The position numbers and the translations under genes were made by a program. Of a stretch of DNA of 64,000 nt, positions 19,065 to 28,058 are shown in pieces. The notes beneath the pieces were generated by a model. That model had not been told where the DNA came from. It made no database searches and was given only the letters and a program-made list of their open reading frames with translations. This DNA comes from Shewanella morhuae (lineage in GTDB: Bacteria > Pseudomonadota > Gammaproteobacteria > Enterobacterales > Shewanellaceae). The stretch is from contig NZ_FTNN01000011.1 in the NCBI RefSeq assembly GCF_900156405.1, positions 62,001 through 126,000 on the forward strand, read 5' to 3'. How positions within the stretch are numbered: position 1 is the first letter of the stretch; every line of letters starts with the position of its first letter.

Positions 19065-21875
19065 TTGACGTTTTTGATCCATTTTATTGTGATCTTATGT
19101 AGTGTGTTTTTTAGCACACTGGGGCAGGCTAGTTCGCTGCCCACAGAGCCATTAGTGATTGTTATGGGTGAGGATAGCTTTCCCTATCAATATGTTGACA
19201 ACGACGGTGAGCCAACTGGGCTGCTAGTCGACTTATGGAAAGAGTGGGCTAAACAAACCCATACCCCTGTGGTTTTTGTTGCGCGCCACTGGCATGAGTC
19301 CCTCGAACAGCTAAGGCAAAATAAGGCGCAAGTGCATATCGGTATGGGTAAAACCCAAGAGCGAGCACGAGAGTTTGACTTTGCTGTACCCATAGCTGAC
19401 GTGGGCACCTTTTTGTATTTGCATAAATCTTTGCAAGGCAAAAAGTCCATTACAGAACTGATCCCCTTTCAAGTCGGTGTGGTAGCCGCTTCCTCCCATG
19501 AAGTGGAATTGCATCGTATCGAACCTCAATTGGTATTTAAACGCTATGAGAGTCGTGAGGCATTACTGGCTGGGGTTGCTGCTGGCGAAATTATGGTGTT
19601 TGCCGGTTTAGAAGGTTATTTGAAAGATCCAGCTTCATCGCAAGCAATCACTGCAAATTATCCTAATGCTGTACGTATTCAAATCAAAGCAATGCAATTT
19701 ACCCCTGCAGTTATAAAGGGAAATACTGCATTAGTTAATAAAATTAATGCGGGGTTTGCGTTACTCAAAGCCGATTTTATCCAGCAAACTGAGCGCCGAT
19801 GGCTTGGGTTTAAACGTGAGCAATCAGAATTAATTATTTCGATGCAGCAAGATGTTGAACCCTTTGTTAATATTGGTGCTGATGGTTTGCCCCACGGCTT
19901 ATATGTAGATATGTGGCAACTGTGGTCTGAAAAAACCGGTATAGCTATTGATTTTTTGCCCGGTGATATGAACTCTAGCGTAGACGATGTACGTCGTGGT
20001 CTAGCTGATGCACATATTGGTTACCCTGAAAGTGACGACTTAAAAACAGGCCTCAATCGTGCTTGGCAGTTATATAGCAAAAAAAGTCGTTTATTCCTCT
20101 ATAAACAACAGCTAACCGATTTAAAAAGTTTACAAGGAAAGCGTATTGGCGTGGTACCTACAGCACCTTATCTGGTGGAGTTACGCAAAGCCTTGCCCGA
20201 TGTCTTATTGCGTTATTACGACAGTATGGATGCCATGGTTGCTGGCGCGCGGGCGGGGGATATAGTCGGTTTTGTTGCCGGAGGTGCGTGGACTTCTCAC
20301 TATTTATTACTTAATAATTACTGGACTGATTTCTATCAATATCAAGGGCTTGAGTTTGCAACTGATGTTTACGTACTAACCCGAAGTGACAATCCAGGGC
20401 TTGCTGAGCGGATCGCCAATGGTTTTAATAGTATCAGTCCCCAAGAGTTTGCCAATATTGAACAAAAATGGATGCTTAATCCAAAGGATCATATTTTTAC
20501 TCAGGCAGAACCTCATGTTAGTTTGAATGTTTCTGAGAAAGCCTATGTCGATGCTTTAGGAGAACTAAAGGTGGGATATCTTAAGCAATGGCCACCGATG
20601 GAATTTATGGATCAACAAGGGCAATTTTCGGGGATCAATAGCGATATTGCCAAGTTACTCAAAGAACAACTCAGACTTAAACTTACCCCCGTTGCTTTTG
20701 ATAATTGGCATTCATTAATCGAGGCGTTGCAAAAGGGAGAGGTGAGCCTAGCAGGTAGTGTTGCAAAAACGGCTGATAGGCAACAACGCTTAATGTTCAG
20801 CGAGGCTTATTGGCCATCACCGTGGGCTTTGGTATCGCAATTGGAACAAGTTTCGCTATTCAATATTGCCCAACTGGCGGGGCAAAGAGTGGCTGTAGTT
20901 GAAGGCTATCATTTAGTCGCGCAATTGATGAGTCTTGAGCCTTCGCTAAAATTAGTGCTTGTTGCTGATACCCATGCAGGATTAGCTGCAGTGACTCACG
21001 GTACGGCCGATGTGTTTATCGATAAAGTGGTGACATTGGCCTCTGATCTTAAAACCGGGCAATATCCAACGTTGAAAATGTCACTACTAAGTGATTTAAC
21101 CGATCAGAAAAGTTATATTGGTGTTCATCCTCAGTTTGCGCCTTTAGTGCCACTGATTAATAAAACCTTGGCTCTGATTGATAGTCAAAAGCAGCAACGC
21201 ATCTATGCACGTTGGGTATCATTTTCTGTTGCAACAGATAACAGCCAATATAAACAGTGGATAAATTATATTGTGTTTGGGGGGCTCGTCTTATGCTTAG
21301 TAATGGTGGCGGTACTGTTCGTCAATCGGCGCTTAAATCGCGAAATAACCCAACGGTTAATCGCTGAAAAACGTTTACAGCATGTGGCTAACCATGACGC
21401 TTTAACTCAATTACCCAATCGTGCCTTACTTGATGATAGATTAGCTCAAGCATTATTATCTCACCAAAGGGATCACACACATTTTGCCCTACTCTTCATT
21501 GACCTCGATAATTTTAAACCAATCAATGATCAATATGGTCACCCAGTAGGGGATGAGTTACTCGTATGGGTAGCCAAAAAACTCACTAAGGTTATCCGAG
21601 GCTCAGATACAGTGGCGCGATTTGGCGGCGATGAGTTTGTTATCCTGCTAAATCGTGTGCAAGATCTCGATGCCGTGACCCAAGTTGCTGATAATATTCT
21701 ACAGGCATTGTCGAACCCTTTGATAATTCAGGGTGTCAGTGTCAGCATATCGGTTAGTATTGGGGTGGTGGTTTATCCTCGAGATGGTGACACCGCAATA
21801 AGTTTGTTGAAAAAGGCTGATCAGCGGATGTACCAAGCAAAAAACGATGGTGGGCGTTGTTATCGCATGGCTTGA
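19065..21875 (+). CDS. Membrane diguanylate cyclase with three tandem SBP_bac_3 sensor domains
   Basis: The start is a TTG behind AAGGG; the product opens with a signal sequence (LIHFIVILCSVFFSTLGQA). Three periplasmic substrate-binding modules follow: about residues 28-250, 255-480 and 490-720, each with the pattern of a bound-ligand opening (GEDSFPYQY, QQDVEPFVN, LKQWPPMEF) and a GQRVAVV-type hinge. One membrane span lies at about 727-748. The GGDEF domain then occupies about 770-935 and is intact: RFGGDEFVILL, with RGSD five residues upstream, which fits an inhibitory c-di-GMP site (RxxD). So it should make c-di-GMP in response to a small periplasmic ligand such as an amino acid. The ligand is unknown. 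Confidence 0.88.
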   Translation: MTFLIHFIVILCSVFFSTLGQASSLPTEPLVIVMGEDSFPYQYVDNDGEPTGLLVDLWKEWAKQTHTPVVFVARHWHESLEQLRQNKAQVHIGMGKTQERAREFDFAVPIADVGTFLYLHKSLQGKKSITELIPFQVGVVAASSHEVELHRIEPQLVFKRYESREALLAGVAAGEIMVFAGLEGYLKDPASSQAITANYPNAVRIQIKAMQFTPAVIKGNTALVNKINAGFALLKADFIQQTERRWLGFKREQSELIISMQQDVEPFVNIGADGLPHGLYVDMWQLWSEKTGIAIDFLPGDMNSSVDDVRRGLADAHIGYPESDDLKTGLNRAWQLYSKKSRLFLYKQQLTDLKSLQGKRIGVVPTAPYLVELRKALPDVLLRYYDSMDAMVAGARAGDIVGFVAGGAWTSHYLLLNNYWTDFYQYQGLEFATDVYVLTRSDNPGLAERIANGFNSISPQEFANIEQKWMLNPKDHIFTQAEPHVSLNVSEKAYVDALGELKVGYLKQWPPMEFMDQQGQFSGINSDIAKLLKEQLRLKLTPVAFDNWHSLIEALQKGEVSLAGSVAKTADRQQRLMFSEAYWPSPWALVSQLEQVSLFNIAQLAGQRVAVVEGYHLVAQLMSLEPSLKLVLVADTHAGLAAVTHGTADVFIDKVVTLASDLKTGQYPTLKMSLLSDLTDQKSYIGVHPQFAPLVPLINKTLALIDSQKQQRIYARWVSFSVATDNSQYKQWINYIVFGGLVLCLVMVAVLFVNRRLNREITQRLIAEKRLQHVANHDALTQLPNRALLDDRLAQALLSHQRDHTHFALLFIDLDNFKPINDQYGHPVGDELLVWVAKKLTKVIRGSDTVARFGGDEFVILLNRVQDLDAVTQVADNILQALSNPLIIQGVSVSISVSIGVVVYPRDGDTAISLLKKADQRMYQAKNDGGRCYRMA

Positions 21876-21968
21876 TGTTTTTTTGAACGCTCATGCGCCG
21901 ATAGTGCACTCGCCTCTAGTCAAGGGCGTAAAACTGTTTGATACTTCACCGCCTAAGTGTGAAGTACT

Positions 21969-21996
21969 TTGGTAATCGGCATTATTTTACTATAAT
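21969..21996 (+). promoter_or_regulatory. Probable sigma-70 promoter of aspS
   Basis: A perfect -10 box TATAAT (21991-21996) is preceded by TTGGTA (21969-21974) at 16 bases. It lies 64 bases before the aspS start. Confidence 0.5.
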
Positions 21997-22059
21997 GCCG
22001 CTTTTATCTCGTTTTGATTATTTCCAAAGCACCGGTTTCCGGATAAAGGATAGAGTTAG

Positions 22060-23838
22060 ATGCGCAGTCATTATTGTGGAGACGTCAATAAGTCTCACGT
22101 TGGACAAGAAGTTACCTTGGTAGGTTGGGTTAATCGTAGCCGTGATTTGGGTGGCGTTGTCTTTTTAGATTTAAGAGACAGAGAAGGTCTGGTCCAAGTG
22201 GTTTACGACCCAGATTTACCTGAGGTGTTCAATGTCGCCAGCACGCTGCGCGCCGAATTTTGCGTTCAGGTTAAAGGCCTTGTTCGCGCTCGCCCCGATA
22301 GCCAAGTTAATGGTCAAATGAAAACGGGTGAGATTGAAGTCTTAGGCCAAGCCTTGACGATCATCAACGCTGCCGATCCACTGCCATTGAGCATGGATAA
22401 CTACCAGAACAACAGCGAAGAGCAACGTCTTAAGTACCGTTACTTAGATTTACGTCGCCCAGAAATGGCGCAGCGCCTTATTTTCCGCGCTAAAGTGACC
22501 AGTTCTGTGCGTCGTTTCCTCGACTCAAACGGTTTCTTGGACATAGAAACGCCAATTCTGACTAAGGCAACCCCAGAAGGTGCCCGCGATTATTTAGTAC
22601 CAAGCCGTACTTATAAAGGTCAGTTCTTTGCATTGCCACAATCACCACAGCTGTTTAAACAATTGCTGATGATGTCTGGCTTTGACCGTTACTATCAAAT
22701 CGTAAAATGCTTCCGTGATGAAGATTTACGTGCTGACCGTCAGCCAGAGTTCACCCAAATCGATATCGAAACGTCTTTCATGAGCTCTGAGCAAGTGATG
22801 GCGAAAACCGAAGAGATGATGCGCGGTTTGTTTGTTGAAATGCTGAATGTCGATTTAGGCGAGTTCCCTCGCATGACCTACAACGAAGCGATGCGTCGTT
22901 TCGGTTCAGATAAGCCAGATTTACGTAATCCATTAGAGCTGGTGGACATTGCCGATTTACTCAAAGAAGTCGAATTTGCAGTATTCTCAGGCCCTGCTAA
23001 CGACGAAGAAGGCCGTGTGGCTGCACTGCGTATTCCGGGCGGCGCTGCACTGTCTCGTAAGCAAATTGATGATTACACTAAGTTTGTTGGCATTTATGGC
23101 GCTAAAGGCTTAGCGTGGATGAAGATCAATGACTTAAGCCTTGGCTTAGAAGGCATTCAATCACCTGTACTGAAATTCTTGAACGAAAGCATAGTTAATG
23201 AAATCGTGAGCCGAACCGGCGCGCAAACCGGTGACATTATCCTATTTGGTGCTGACCAAGCGACTGTGGTTGCCGAATCTATGGGCGCACTGCGTCTTAA
23301 AGCTGGCGAAGACTTTAGCTTATTACAAGGTGAATGGCGCCCACTGTGGGTGGTTGACTTCCCCATGTTTGAGAAAATCAACGGCAGTTTCCATGCGGTT
23401 CATCATCCGTTCACCGCACCACGCGGCGTAACGACAGCAGAACTTGAAGCCAACCCCGCTAATCGCGTTTCTGATGCCTACGATATGGTATTGAACGGCT
23501 GCGAATTAGGCGGTGGTTCGGTGCGTATTCATAACCAAGAAATGCAGTCTGCAGTATTCCGTATTCTGGGCATTACTGACGAGGAAGCCAAAGAGAAGTT
23601 TGGCTTCCTGTTAGAAGCGCTGCGTTACGGAACTCCGCCACATGCTGGTTTAGCATTTGGTTTAGACCGCATCATTATGTTGATGACGGGCGCAAGCTCA
23701 ATTCGTGATGTGATGGCGTTCCCTAAAACGACTACCGCGGCATGCCCGCTGACCAATGCGCCAGGATTTGCTAATCCGCAGCAGTTAGCTGAACTTGGCA
23801 TTGCCGTGGTTGAGAAAGCCGTTAAAACGGAAGACTGA
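22060..23838 (+). CDS. aspS: Aspartate-tRNA ligase
   Basis: This class IIb aminoacyl-tRNA synthetase charges tRNA-Asp. The 592-residue length is that of the bacterial type. The N-terminal OB-fold anticodon domain ([23 protein letters not shown]) is followed by the catalytic core with motif 2 [14 protein letters not shown] and motif 3 [12 protein letters not shown], and by the bacterial GAD insertion (about 290-410). The start MRSHYCGDV matches the family. It heads a conserved aspS-yebC-ruvCAB neighbourhood but is separated from yebC by its own terminator. Confidence 0.97.
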   Translation: MRSHYCGDVNKSHVGQEVTLVGWVNRSRDLGGVVFLDLRDREGLVQVVYDPDLPEVFNVASTLRAEFCVQVKGLVRARPDSQVNGQMKTGEIEVLGQALTIINAADPLPLSMDNYQNNSEEQRLKYRYLDLRRPEMAQRLIFRAKVTSSVRRFLDSNGFLDIETPILTKATPEGARDYLVPSRTYKGQFFALPQSPQLFKQLLMMSGFDRYYQIVKCFRDEDLRADRQPEFTQIDIETSFMSSEQVMAKTEEMMRGLFVEMLNVDLGEFPRMTYNEAMRRFGSDKPDLRNPLELVDIADLLKEVEFAVFSGPANDEEGRVAALRIPGGAALSRKQIDDYTKFVGIYGAKGLAWMKINDLSLGLEGIQSPVLKFLNESIVNEIVSRTGAQTGDIILFGADQATVVAESMGALRLKAGEDFSLLQGEWRPLWVVDFPMFEKINGSFHAVHHPFTAPRGVTTAELEANPANRVSDAYDMVLNGCELGGGSVRIHNQEMQSAVFRILGITDEEAKEKFGFLLEALRYGTPPHAGLAFGLDRIIMLMTGASSIRDVMAFPKTTTAACPLTNAPGFANPQQLAELGIAVVEKAVKTED

Positions 23839-23915
23839 TTTTTTGGAAGAGGGCTCTAAGTAAGTCGACTCTGGTAAGTTGTCTTTGATTAGTCCTCTTT
23901 TATCAGTCGTATCGT

Positions 23916-23943
23916 AAACCGAGGCACAAGCCTCGGTTTATTT
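23916..23943 (+). terminator. Intrinsic terminator of aspS
   Basis: AAACCGAGGC (23916-23925) pairs with GCCTCGGTTT (23930-23939) around ACAA, followed by a short T-rich tail. Confidence 0.8.
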
Positions 23944-24093
23944 TAGTAACATGTCATTTCATCGCTTATCAATATTAATTAGTTCAATCTCTTAGGTAAA
24001 TAGCCGTTATTCCATCCCATTACACCTTCGGCTATAGATAATCGACTATCGATAAGCTGTGCGATGATATAGCCAAACTAGAGGAGACTTCCC

Positions 24094-24840
24094 ATGGCAG
24101 GTCACAGTAAATGGGCCAATATTAAGCACCGTAAGGCAGCTCAAGATGCTAAGCGCGGTAAACTCTTTACTAAATTTATTCGTGAATTAACCGTAGCAGC
24201 CCGTGAAGGCGGCTCAGATCCTGATTCAAACCCACGATTACGAGTTGCGATTGATAAAGCCCTCGGTGGCAATATGACCCGTGATACGGTTGAGCGCGCG
24301 ATTAAGCGCGGCGCCGGTGAATTAGAAGGTCAGCAACTCGAAACCATTCTCTATGAAGGCTATGGCCCTGGCGGCACGGCTGTAATGGTTGAAACGATGA
24401 CGGATAATCGTAACCGTACCGTGAGCGGCGTGCGTAATGCGTTTACTAAATCGGGGGGCAATTTAGGCACCGATGGTTCGGTTTCTTATTTGTTCACTAA
24501 GCGTGGGGTTTTATCCTATGCACCGGGTACCGATGAAGATACCTTGATGGAAGCGGCGCTTGAAGCGGGCGCAGAAGATATTGTCAGCTATGATGATGGC
24601 GCAATCGATGTATTCACCGACTCCGTTGATTTTTATACAGTGAAAGAGGCACTTGATAAAGCGGGCTTTGTGGCCGATAACGCCGAAATCGCGATGATAG
24701 CAGCAACCAAAGCTGAACTTGATCTCGATACCGCTGAAAAGTTTATGCGCCTTATCGATACCCTTGAAGATCATGATGATGTGCAAGAGGTGTATCATAA
24801 TGCGGAAATATCCGATGAGGTCATGGCAAACCTAGGCTAG
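24094..24840 (+). CDS. yebC: YebC/PmpR family protein (ribosome rescue or transcriptional regulator)
   Basis: The 248-residue protein begins [18 protein letters not shown], the hallmark of the TACO1/YebC family, and has the acidic domain-2 and domain-3 pattern of the family ([32 protein letters not shown]). Family members were long called transcriptional regulators; recent work ties them to relief of ribosome stalling on proline stretches. The start has GAGGAG upstream. It precedes ruvC by about 100 bases, the arrangement seen in many gammaproteobacteria. Confidence 0.95.
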   Translation: MAGHSKWANIKHRKAAQDAKRGKLFTKFIRELTVAAREGGSDPDSNPRLRVAIDKALGGNMTRDTVERAIKRGAGELEGQQLETILYEGYGPGGTAVMVETMTDNRNRTVSGVRNAFTKSGGNLGTDGSVSYLFTKRGVLSYAPGTDEDTLMEAALEAGAEDIVSYDDGAIDVFTDSVDFYTVKEALDKAGFVADNAEIAMIAATKAELDLDTAEKFMRLIDTLEDHDDVQEVYHNAEISDEVMANLG

Positions 24841-24942
24841 ATTGTTGGTGAGCTGGATAGCGTAGCAATTTGGGCCAACTCCGGCTCACAAATATTAACA
24901 TAGGGTTCGAGATCAAAATTCAGATCGCATATAAGGCATGTA

Positions 24943-25464
24943 ATGGCAATTATTTTAGGTGTCGACCCTGGCTCACGGATCACCGGCTATGGCGTGATCC
25001 AATGTGTGGGGCGACAGCAGATTTACCTCGGAAGTGGTTGTATTCGTACTTCGTCCGAAGAGCTTCCTGGCAGGCTCAAACAAATATTTGATGGCATCAC
25101 TGAAATTATTCGTCAGTATCAGCCAGATGAATTTGCGATTGAACGAGTATTTATGGCAAAAAATGCCGATTCTGCGCTCAAGCTTGGTCAAGCGCGCGGC
25201 GCGGCCATTGTTGCCGCCACTGTGGCGAATTTACCGGTAGCAGAATACAGCGCGACTCAAATAAAAAGCGCAGTGGTTGGCACGGGCCGGGCACAAAAAG
25301 CCCAAGTACAACATATGATCCAACAACTACTTAAATTACCTGCAGCCCCGCAAGCTGACGCTGCAGATGCACTCGGGGTTGCTGTGTGTCATTATCACAC
25401 TAGCCAGAGTTTAATAGCATTGAGCGGCCGGGCAACGGCAAGAACATACGGACGGTACAAATGA
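24943..25464 (+). CDS. ruvC: Holliday junction resolvase RuvC
   Basis: RuvC cuts Holliday junctions during recombinational repair. Catalytic acidic residues are in place: Asp7 in [13 protein letters not shown], Glu in FAIERVF, and the two aspartates in [13 protein letters not shown]. The length is 173 residues, as in E. coli. The stop overlaps the ruvA start (ATGA), so the two are coupled. Confidence 0.97.
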   Translation: MAIILGVDPGSRITGYGVIQCVGRQQIYLGSGCIRTSSEELPGRLKQIFDGITEIIRQYQPDEFAIERVFMAKNADSALKLGQARGAAIVAATVANLPVAEYSATQIKSAVVGTGRAQKAQVQHMIQQLLKLPAAPQADAADALGVAVCHYHTSQSLIALSGRATARTYGRYK

Positions 25465-26078
25465 TAGGTCGTTTACGGGGCGTGTTAGTTGAGAAACAAG
25501 CGCCAGAAGTGTTGATTGATGTTAATGGTGTCGGTTACGAGTTGCAAATGCCGCTCACCAGCTTTTACGAACTGCCTGAGATTAACCATGAAACCATGGT
25601 CTACACCCACTTTGTGGTGCGTGAAGATGCGCAGTTACTCTATGGTTTTATCACTAAGCAGGAAAGAGCATTATTTCGCTTACTGATCAAGACCAATGGT
25701 GTGGGTCCTAAACTCGCGCTAACCATCTTATCTGGCATGACCGCCGGAGAATTTGTCGGCTGCGTAGAGCGTGACGATATTGTTACCTTAGTAAAATTGC
25801 CCGGCGTAGGTAAAAAAACCGCCGAGCGTTTATTGGTAGAAATGCGCGATAAGCTCAAGAGCTTAATGGCAGCGTCTGCAGGTTCAGAGCGTGAATTTGT
25901 GTTGCAATCCAATTATTCGCCAGCACCAACGGTTAATAGTGCCGAAGAAGACGCTATTTCAGCTTTGATTTCATTAGGTTATAAACCACCGCAAGCGAGT
26001 AAGTCCGTTTCTGCAGCCTATAAAGCAGGCATGGATTCAGAAACGCTGATTAAAGCAGCCCTTAAGTCGATGCTTTAA
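25461..26078 (+). CDS. ruvA: Holliday junction DNA helicase subunit RuvA
   Basis: RuvA is the junction-binding tetramer that recruits RuvB. The 205-residue product has the N-terminal OB fold ([20 protein letters not shown]), two helix-hairpin-helix motifs ([12 protein letters not shown] and [16 protein letters not shown]) and the C-terminal RuvB-binding domain ([16 protein letters not shown]). It follows ruvC with overlap and is 47 bases before ruvB. Confidence 0.97.
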   Translation: MIGRLRGVLVEKQAPEVLIDVNGVGYELQMPLTSFYELPEINHETMVYTHFVVREDAQLLYGFITKQERALFRLLIKTNGVGPKLALTILSGMTAGEFVGCVERDDIVTLVKLPGVGKKTAERLLVEMRDKLKSLMAASAGSEREFVLQSNYSPAPTVNSAEEDAISALISLGYKPPQASKSVSAAYKAGMDSETLIKAALKSML

Positions 26079-26125
26079 TTGAATAATGATGCTAATTAAG
26101 ATGAAAGCTTCGATAAGGAATCATA

Positions 26126-27130
26126 ATGATTGAGGCAGACAGACTTATCCAGCCGCAGATCCAAGTGCAAGATGAGTCTATTGACAGGGCAATGCGCCCT
26201 AAAATGCTCGATGAGTACACGGGGCAAGATGACACTCGGGCGCAGCTTAAGGTGTTTATTCAAGCGGCAAAGAATCGTAACGAAGCCTTAGATCACATGT
26301 TGATTTACGGCCCGCCAGGATTAGGTAAAACCACCTTGGCTATGATTGTCGCCAATGAGATGGGCGTAAATATCAAATCGACATCTGGACCAGTGCTTGA
26401 AAAAGCCGGTGATCTCGCCGCACTTCTGACCAATCTTGAATCCGGTGATGTGTTATTCATCGATGAAATTCACCGATTAAGCCCTGTGGTTGAAGAGATA
26501 TTGTATCCGGCAATGGAAGATTATCAGCTGGATATCATGATAGGTGAAGGCCCAGCAGCGCGTTCTATTAAACTCGATTTACCGCCATTTACTTTAGTGG
26601 GCGCGACAACACGGGCAGGGGCGTTAACTTCACCATTAAGAGCGCGTTTTGGGATCCCGCTGCGACTTGAGTTCTATAACATTAAAGATTTAAGCACCAT
26701 TGTTACCCGCTCAGCGCAGGTGATGGAATTAGAAATTGATGCTGAGGGCGCATTTGAAATCGCCCGTCGCTCGCGTGGTACACCGCGGATAGCCAACCGA
26801 CTGCTGCGCCGCGTGCGGGATTATGCGCAAGTGAAGCATGATGGCGCAGTCACCAAGTTTGTGGCCGAGCACGCTTTAGACTTGCTAGATGTAGACTGCG
26901 AAGGTTTTGATTACATGGACCGCAAACTACTGTTGGCAATTATCGATAAGTTTATGGGCGGCCCTGTGGGGCTGGATAACTTAGCCGCTGCTATTGGTGA
27001 AGAGCGTGAAACCATTGAAGATGTGCTGGAACCTTTCTTGATCCAGCAGGGGTTTATCCAACGCACGCCTCGTGGTCGTATTGCAACCGCGCGCGCATAT
27101 CAGCATTTTGAATTGATTAAACCCGAATAA
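26126..27130 (+). CDS. ruvB: Holliday junction DNA helicase motor RuvB
   Basis: RuvB is the AAA+ motor for branch migration. Walker A ([12 protein letters not shown], about residue 60), Walker B ([10 protein letters not shown]), sensor 1 ([20 protein letters not shown]) with the arginine finger, and the C-terminal winged helix ([13 protein letters not shown]) are all present in 334 residues. AAGGAATC precedes the start. Last gene of the ruv cluster. Confidence 0.98.
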   Translation: MIEADRLIQPQIQVQDESIDRAMRPKMLDEYTGQDDTRAQLKVFIQAAKNRNEALDHMLIYGPPGLGKTTLAMIVANEMGVNIKSTSGPVLEKAGDLAALLTNLESGDVLFIDEIHRLSPVVEEILYPAMEDYQLDIMIGEGPAARSIKLDLPPFTLVGATTRAGALTSPLRARFGIPLRLEFYNIKDLSTIVTRSAQVMELEIDAEGAFEIARRSRGTPRIANRLLRRVRDYAQVKHDGAVTKFVAEHALDLLDVDCEGFDYMDRKLLLAIIDKFMGGPVGLDNLAAAIGEERETIEDVLEPFLIQQGFIQRTPRGRIATARAYQHFELIKPE

Positions 27131-27155
27131 GAGTTAGCTTAATGTATTGAAAAAA

Positions 27156-27184
27156 GGCGACACATTTTGTGTCGCCTTTTTTAT
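27156..27184 (+). terminator. Intrinsic terminator after ruvB
   Basis: GGCGACAC pairs with GTGTCGCC around a TTT/ATTTT loop, preceded by A-run and followed by TTTTTTA. Strong, and probably bidirectional. Confidence 0.9.
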
Positions 27185-27186
27185 TA

Positions 27187-28058
27187 CTACTACCAGTCTA
27201 TGGAATGTAAGCGGATTATTTGATTAGGGAGATTATTAATCACACGCAGTACAGTAAGGTTAATAATCTTATGCTTATTTTATTGTGTTTTATAGCATCC
27301 TAAATGTTACATCAGTGTTTGTTTTGACGGCGAATATCAAACTGGTATTAACCCTATAATATTAACTTTAAACCTGTTGTCGTGAATGTGGTTATCAAAA
27401 AAATGTATATTTTGAGGGTTTAATAAATAAATCAATCGTAGTCGTTTTATTTACTACAAATGATGAGTGAAATATTAACGATCAAAAGAAGCAAATTAGC
27501 TTATTTGATGCTGGAGTGTGCAATAGCTTGTTTTCATATTGTTGTATTTCTATTTAAGTCGCTATCTAGGTGCATAAGTAACAGCAACCACACTCGCTGC
27601 ACTTTGACTGGAATGCTGATTTAACAAGCTTATTCTCATTGTTTTCATGTTTACCCACAAGGGTTGAGCTAAATATGTATGCAATTTTTGACACTGTAAA
27701 TCGGTGAGATATTCTTTATCGATTTTCACCTCCTACAAAAAGTGTGATCTAAGTCACACTTTTCAATGTCAGTGATGTTGCGTGTTTGTTTGTTTTTAAC
27801 AGAGTTAACTACTGCAAAGTAAAGTAAATATGGAACAGTAAGCTAATTTTGTATCTTTGATAGATTTTAATAGACTACCACCTCATAATTTAAAACACTT
27901 TATTAACCAATGTTTAACCTTAATGTTATTATTGTTAAAATATTGGGCGTTGACGAAGTTAAAGTGAATCCTCAGTATCGTGTGCAACACTAGTACAGCA
28001 AAAGTTGTACAAGCTGTAAGCATAAAAATAATAGTTAGATCTTAGGGAGCATTCATAC
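27187..28058. other. Long AT-rich upstream region of the TonB-dependent receptor
   Basis: About 870 bases carry no convincing gene. The one strong signal is a CRP-type palindrome at 27740-27761. A weak promoter-like TTGACG (27950-27955) lies 109 bases before the receptor start. The length and AT content suggest a regulated, long 5' leader or several stacked control sites. Confidence 0.4.
27740..27761. promoter_or_regulatory. CRP binding site (perfect palindrome)
   Basis: AAGTGTGA and TCACACTT form perfect 8-base arms around TCTAAG, containing the exact CRP consensus TGTGA-N6-TCACA (27743-27758). It lies about 300 bases upstream of the TonB-dependent receptor start. This many exact matches are unlikely by chance, but the distance to the promoter is unknown. 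Confidence 0.75.

Noticed and set aside
27460..27624. Plus-strand frame of 54 codons in the long gap before the TonB-dependent receptor
   Set aside because: No ribosome site, no motif, and a cysteine-rich composition typical of chance reading in AT-rich DNA.
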